Below, one piece after another: positions 5,142-7,501 of a stretch of 7,501 nt of DNA; the first letter of the stretch is position 1; the number at the start of each line of letters is the position of its first letter. Position numbers and translations under genes: made by a program. The stretch is from contig VAXR01000051.1 of the NCBI GenBank assembly GCA_005885165.1, positions 1 to 7,501 on the forward strand. The letters run 5' to 3'. The notes beneath the pieces are model-generated. The model ran no database searches and was not told where the DNA came from. It was given only the letters and a program-made list of their open reading frames with translations. This DNA is from Actinomycetota bacterium. Lineage in GTDB: Bacteria > Actinomycetota > Thermoleophilia > Solirubrobacterales > Thermoleophilaceae.

Positions 5142-7046
5142 CTAGCCCGGGGTGTGGTGGAGCGTGAACCGCAGGTTGCCCGTCCTGTGGTCCGACCCGA
5201 CGTCCACGTGCCGCACTCCGAGGTTGGTCTTCGCGTAGACGGCGCCGCCCAGGAGGGTCCAGAGGGAAGGACCAAGCGTGCTCGGGCCGTTCGCGCCGCT
5301 CCGCTCGAGGTCGGGGAACACGTGGTGCCACTCGCCGTGGTAGAAGCTCGGGTCGTGGTCGGGCGGGCTCGCGCAGTTGTGGGTGACCTCGATCGCGCCG
5401 TGGTCGATGACGAGCGTGATCGCGGGAGGTCCGTAGGTGATCACACTATGGCCCTGCTTCTGCTCCTGCTTGGGGTTGGGGCTGAGGTTGACCTTGGCGA
5501 AGCCCTGCTCGGTCACCTTTGTCGTGCCCCCGTACTGGCTAGGGGTGCAGAGGTAATGCTCGAACGTGTAGTGCGTGACAGTGAGGGGCAGCTCGCCGTC
5601 GAGGACATTTTTCGGACCGTCGTACTCGATTGGAGCACCAAGCGATTCGACTCCCATGCTCTCCTTGATGTTGGACCCCGACTGATGACTGAAGTCGACC
5701 TGGTAGTCGAGCTTGAACCGGACGCACTTCCAGGTCTTGCTGGCGTCCACCTCACCTCCGCCGCCGAGGATCTCGAGCTGCCGCAGATACCCGAGCAGGT
5801 TGTAGGTCTGTGAGGGATCGTGGTTGTTCACACAGCGGTCGTAGGAGCGGTTGAACGCGTTCTTCAAGATCCGCAGGATGAAGCCGAAGATCTCCTGCCG
5901 CGTCGCGGAGACGTCGGAGCCGAGTATCTCCATCTGCCGGACCGCGGCCAGGGCCTCCGTGGTCGCCGCCGGAGCGAGGCTCTCGTCGCCCAGCGCCGCC
6001 TCAAGCTTCGGCTTGAGGACGCTCGTGTAGTACTGGTTGAAGGTCTGGAGCCGGTCGCTCGGGGACAAACGTTGGAGCTCCTGCTGGAACTGCGCGGAGG
6101 TCCCAGCCGGCGCGTGGTTGTACTGAGCCGCGAGGTCGCCGCCCGTCGCGCTCCCCACACCGCCGCCGCTGAAATGGGTCAGCTCGAACGACAGCGAACT
6201 GCCGGGGTCGCGCGGCAGGAGGCCGACGTTCTGGCCGGTGCCTTCGTAGCCGAAAGCCGTGCGGCCGCTCGTGGGCGCTCCGCTCGTGGGAACGATCGTG
6301 AGGCGCGCGGGATTGAGGAGCTGGAGCCCGTTGGGCGCCATCTGGACCCCGCCGACGAAGCCGCCGCTCATCCCGAGGCCGCCGACCGAGGAGAGCGGGG
6401 TCATTGTGACGGTGAGCGGGGAGATCACGGCGCCGGCCGGCACCTTCAGCGTGTACTTCGTCCCGTCGCCGCTCGTGGTGCTCAGCGTGCCGCCCGACCC
6501 CGGCGTCACCCGACCCGTTACGGCGTCGGCGTTGTCCAGGTGCGGCGTCGCGCTGCGCGGATGGGGGGTGATCCCGCGGAGGGACCTCGGGATCGAGCCC
6601 GGGAAGACGCCGTTGCCTGCGCCCTCCACGGTCATCGACCTCAGGGACCGGCAGCGGTTGCCGGACCTCTTCCCCTTCGGCTTCAGGCAGACCAGGAAGT
6701 GATACGACCCGGGGGTCGCCGAGCTAGGGACCTTCAGCTTCACGCGCAGCTCGAGCTTGTTGTGCGGCGCGATCGACTTGATCTTGAGACGGCCGAGCCG
6801 CACGTCCTTCGCGCTCAGCTTGCGGTCCGTGGATAGCGCGAAGGTCGCCTCGACGGCGCGCGTCCCGTGCGATCCCGCGCGCGCCTTCCCGCGGAAGGAC
6901 AGCTTCTGCCCGGGGCTGACGCTCGACGGCAGGCTCCTGAGCGTCACCTTCGGAAGCGGAGAAACGGCCGCGGCGACGGCGGTAGGCGCGGCAAGCGCGA
7001 GCGCGGCGGCCAGTACCGGCGCACAGCGATTTCGCTTTTCCTTCAT
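5142..7046 (-). CDS. Secreted multidomain protein with CARDB-like and ZU5-like domains, function unknown
   Basis: A 634-residue exported protein I cannot name. Residues 1-27 form a signal peptide: KEKRNR, an Ala/Leu-rich core, then a TAVAAA cleavage region before VSPLP; there is no lipobox. Residues about 34-137 resemble a CARDB-type Ig fold (SVSPGQKLSFRG, ALSTDRKLSAKDVRLG, PGSYHFLVC). Residues about 175-295 resemble a ZU5-type beta domain (VPAGAVISPLTVTMTPLS...NPARLTIVP). Residues about 305-430 look helical and contain QMEILG and QLEILG about 50 residues apart. The remainder looks beta-rich and matches nothing I know. Six cysteines in the mature part (120, 132, 405, 441, 500, 558) would allow disulfides. 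No transmembrane anchor, sortase signal or catalytic motif is visible. ATG 7046 gives a clean signal peptide; GTG 7088 is possible but lies upstream of the Shine-Dalgarno sequence. It seems less GC-rich than the + strand genes. Adhesion or envelope binding is a guess. Confidence 0.85.
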   Translation of the reverse strand: MKEKRNRCAPVLAAALALAAPTAVAAAVSPLPKVTLRSLPSSVSPGQKLSFRGKARAGSHGTRAVEATFALSTDRKLSAKDVRLGRLKIKSIAPHNKLELRVKLKVPSSATPGSYHFLVCLKPKGKRSGNRCRSLRSMTVEGAGNGVFPGSIPRSLRGITPHPRSATPHLDNADAVTGRVTPGSGGTLSTTSGDGTKYTLKVPAGAVISPLTVTMTPLSSVGGLGMSGGFVGGVQMAPNGLQLLNPARLTIVPTSGAPTSGRTAFGYEGTGQNVGLLPRDPGSSLSFELTHFSGGGVGSATGGDLAAQYNHAPAGTSAQFQQELQRLSPSDRLQTFNQYYTSVLKPKLEAALGDESLAPAATTEALAAVRQMEILGSDVSATRQEIFGFILRILKNAFNRSYDRCVNNHDPSQTYNLLGYLRQLEILGGGGEVDASKTWKCVRFKLDYQVDFSHQSGSNIKESMGVESLGAPIEYDGPKNVLDGELPLTVTHYTFEHYLCTPSQYGGTTKVTEQGFAKVNLSPNPKQEQKQGHSVITYGPPAITLVIDHGAIEVTHNCASPPDHDPSFYHGEWHHVFPDLERSGANGPSTLGPSLWTLLGGAVYAKTNLGVRHVDVGSDHRTGNLRFTLHHTPG

Positions 7047-7080
7047 CGGAACCCCGTTCAGGTTCCTGCGAGTCCCTCCT
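7044..7080 (-). promoter_or_regulatory. Ribosome binding site with hairpin in the spacer
   Basis: Read on the minus strand, a near-perfect Shine-Dalgarno AGGAGGG (7080-7074) is followed by seven bases, then GGAACC (7066-7061), a seven-base loop and GGTTCC (7053-7048), one base, and ATG (7046). The linear distance from AGGAGGG to ATG is 27 bases, too far for normal initiation. If the six-base-pair hairpin folds, the effective gap is eight bases, which is normal. Phage T4 genes 38 and 25 are known cases of this arrangement. The stem is perfect, but folding and use are inferred. An in-frame CTG at 7061 lies 12 bases after AGGAGGG and is a less likely start. Confidence 0.55.
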
Positions 7081-7120
7081 GACGCCACCCGGAGCCACAG
7101 CGCAGGTTTTCGCGTAATCG

Positions 7121-7149
7121 ACCCTACATCCGAGTGGGGTATCGGTCAA
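7121..7149 (-). promoter_or_regulatory. Sigma-70-type promoter of the secreted-protein gene
   Basis: On the minus strand TTGACC (7149-7144) and TAGGGT (7126-7121) are separated by exactly 17 bases. They fit the TTGAC -35 and the TANNNT -10 of housekeeping actinobacterial promoters. Transcription would start near 7115, giving a leader of about 69 bases that includes the hairpin-bridged ribosome binding site. This is the best promoter match in the window, although I cannot score it statistically. Confidence 0.6.
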
Positions 7150-7400
7150 GCGGGCTGGAGGGACATCTCCTGGCCGGTCTCAGGTACCGCTCGAGCCAAC
7201 CTCAGCCACACCTATCACGCCGCGGCCAGTCCGGGCTCCGCGGCCCGCGTCAGCCTTCGAGGCGGCCCGCTAGTCCCCGAGAAATGCGGCAGATCCGGGC
7301 CGCTCGGAAGCCCGCCGTTTGCCGTTGGTTGCCGCCGCCCGTTTCCAGAACGTTTCCAGGACCGCCGCGCCTGACCAGCAATTCGGCGCGCTACCGCTCC
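7150..7400. other. Non-coding stretch upstream of the secreted-protein promoter
   Basis: No reading frame here looks like a protein on either strand: those open are Arg/Ser/Pro-rich, lack recognisable motifs and have no ribosome binding site. An inverted repeat, GCCGCGG (7219-7225) with CCGCGGC (7238-7244) around 12 bases, and a 9-base direct repeat at 7340-7359 are the only structures I find. GC-rich inverted repeats of seven bases are expected by chance in such DNA, so the first may mean little. No tRNA arm pattern was seen. Confidence 0.5.
7340..7359. repeat. Direct repeat CGTTTCCAG x2, 11-base period
   Basis: CGTTTCCAG occurs at 7340-7348 and again at 7351-7359, separated by AA. The 11-base period places both copies on the same face of the helix, as for a protein bound to tandem half-sites. 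It lies about 190 bases upstream of the -35 of the secreted-protein gene and just downstream, on the minus strand, of a possible terminator. No function can be assigned. Confidence 0.5.
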
Positions 7401-7428
7401 AAAAAAAAGCGGCGTCGAAGCGAGCCGC
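7401..7428 (-). terminator. Candidate intrinsic terminator for leftward transcription
   Basis: On the minus strand GCGGC-TCG (7428-7421) can pair with CGA-C-GCCGC (7417-7409), with one bulged C and a three-base loop, and is followed directly by eight Ts (the A8 at 7401-7408 on the plus strand). A GC-rich stem followed by a T-run is the classic form. It would end a transcript entering from beyond 7501 and insulate the secreted-protein promoter. No minus-strand stop codon occurs in any frame between 7409 and 7501, so the terminated gene must either stop beyond the window or be a non-coding RNA. Confidence 0.5.
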
Positions 7429-7445
7429 GAGCTGCGGCCGGATGC

Positions 7446-7471
7446 GTGCCGCCTCGATCGACAAGCGGCAC
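7446..7471. repeat. Inverted repeat GTGCCGC...GCGGCAC
   Basis: Perfect seven-base arms at 7446-7452 and 7465-7471 enclose twelve bases that contain the palindrome CGATCG. It lies just before the candidate terminator on the minus strand, so the two hairpins would sit in tandem at the 3' end of the same transcript. It may be part of a structured 3' end, or chance in GC-rich DNA. Confidence 0.4.
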
Positions 7472-7491
7472 GCGCGCGGGCACGCGCGCGG
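7468..7491. repeat. Tandem 12-base repeat, two exact copies
   Basis: GCACGCGCGCGG is present twice back to back, at 7468-7479 and 7480-7491, followed by CGCAC, which begins like a partial further copy. The alternating CG content suggests simple slippage. If translated on the minus strand it would give a Pro-Arg-Ala-Cys repeat in one frame and Ala-Arg runs in another; neither looks like a known protein. Confidence 0.5.
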
Positions 7492-7501
7492 CGCACTTGG
7501 A

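Noticed and set aside
5820..6836. 338-codon plus-strand frame opposite the secreted-protein gene
   Set aside because: Arg/Ala/Glu-rich shadow frame; the minus-strand frame has a signal peptide, a promoter, a ribosome binding site and recognisable domains.
7270..7464. Minus-strand frame of 64 codons starting at TTG 7464 (MSIEAARIRPQLAARF...)
   Set aside because: The first third looks protein-like, but by hand count 17 of 64 codons end in A or T, the start has no Shine-Dalgarno sequence, the candidate terminator and T-run lie inside it, and no family is recognisable.
7215..7496. Minus-strand 93-codon Arg/Ala-rich frame
   Set aside because: Composition is that of a chance open frame in GC-rich DNA; the 12-base tandem repeat produces its ARARARA start, and it overlaps the terminator.
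7391..7501. Minus-strand open frame entering from beyond the window and stopping at TAG 7393-7391
   Set aside because: It could be the end of a gene outside the window, but its tail reads LRRRFFLER through the terminator hairpin and T-run. With all three minus frames open, it cannot be supported.
1..7501. CRISPR array, insertion sequence, phage attachment site, tRNA or rRNA gene
   Set aside because: No regularly spaced repeats, transposase motifs, long terminal inverted repeats, tRNA arms or rRNA signature sequences were seen on either strand.

Overview
The window is high-GC bacterial DNA. Gene content and order (ffh, rpsP, khpA, trmD, rplS, lepB, rnhB, with yraN nearby) match the translation/secretion cluster of Actinobacteria. 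The long acidic tail on L19, the heavy use of TTG/GTG starts and the secreted CARDB/ZU5-like protein suggest a deep-branching lineage such as Thermoleophilia. That placement is an inference and was not checked against any database.

Region 1 (1-4599, + strand) is a compact run. It holds Ffh (5' end outside the window, reading frame broken near 413), ribosomal protein bS16, the KH-domain RNA chaperone KhpA, tRNA methyltransferase TrmD, ribosomal protein bL19, signal peptidase I (LepB) and ribonuclease HII. The genes overlap or nearly touch. khpA/trmD and rplS/lepB each share a TTGA start/stop overlap. RimM, usually encoded between khpA and trmD, has no room here. The one substantial gap inside the run, 2559-2634 before rplS, holds a possible -10 element and a terminator-like hairpin with a T-rich tract ending three bases before the rplS start, so it looks like an L19 attenuation leader. 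The cluster joins protein targeting (Ffh), signal-peptide removal (LepB), ribosome and tRNA maturation (bS16, bL19, KhpA, TrmD) and RNA:DNA hybrid repair (RnhB).

Region 2 (4607-4993, - strand) is yraN. It is convergent with rnhB, seven bases away, although in many genomes it follows rnhB on the same strand. A 148-base gap with a perfect inverted repeat separates it from the next gene.

Region 3 (5142-7046, - strand) is a 634-residue exported protein with a signal peptide, a CARDB-like domain, a ZU5-like domain and a C-terminal region I do not recognise. It has a good sigma-70-type promoter (7121-7149). Its strong Shine-Dalgarno sequence lies 27 bases from the ATG, with a perfect hairpin filling the spacer so that folding would restore normal spacing.

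Region 4 (7150-7501) shows no convincing gene. It contains short direct and inverted repeats and a candidate leftward terminator (7401-7428). The three observations most worth checking are the hairpin-bridged ribosome binding site, the rplS attenuator and the loss of rimM from the operon.
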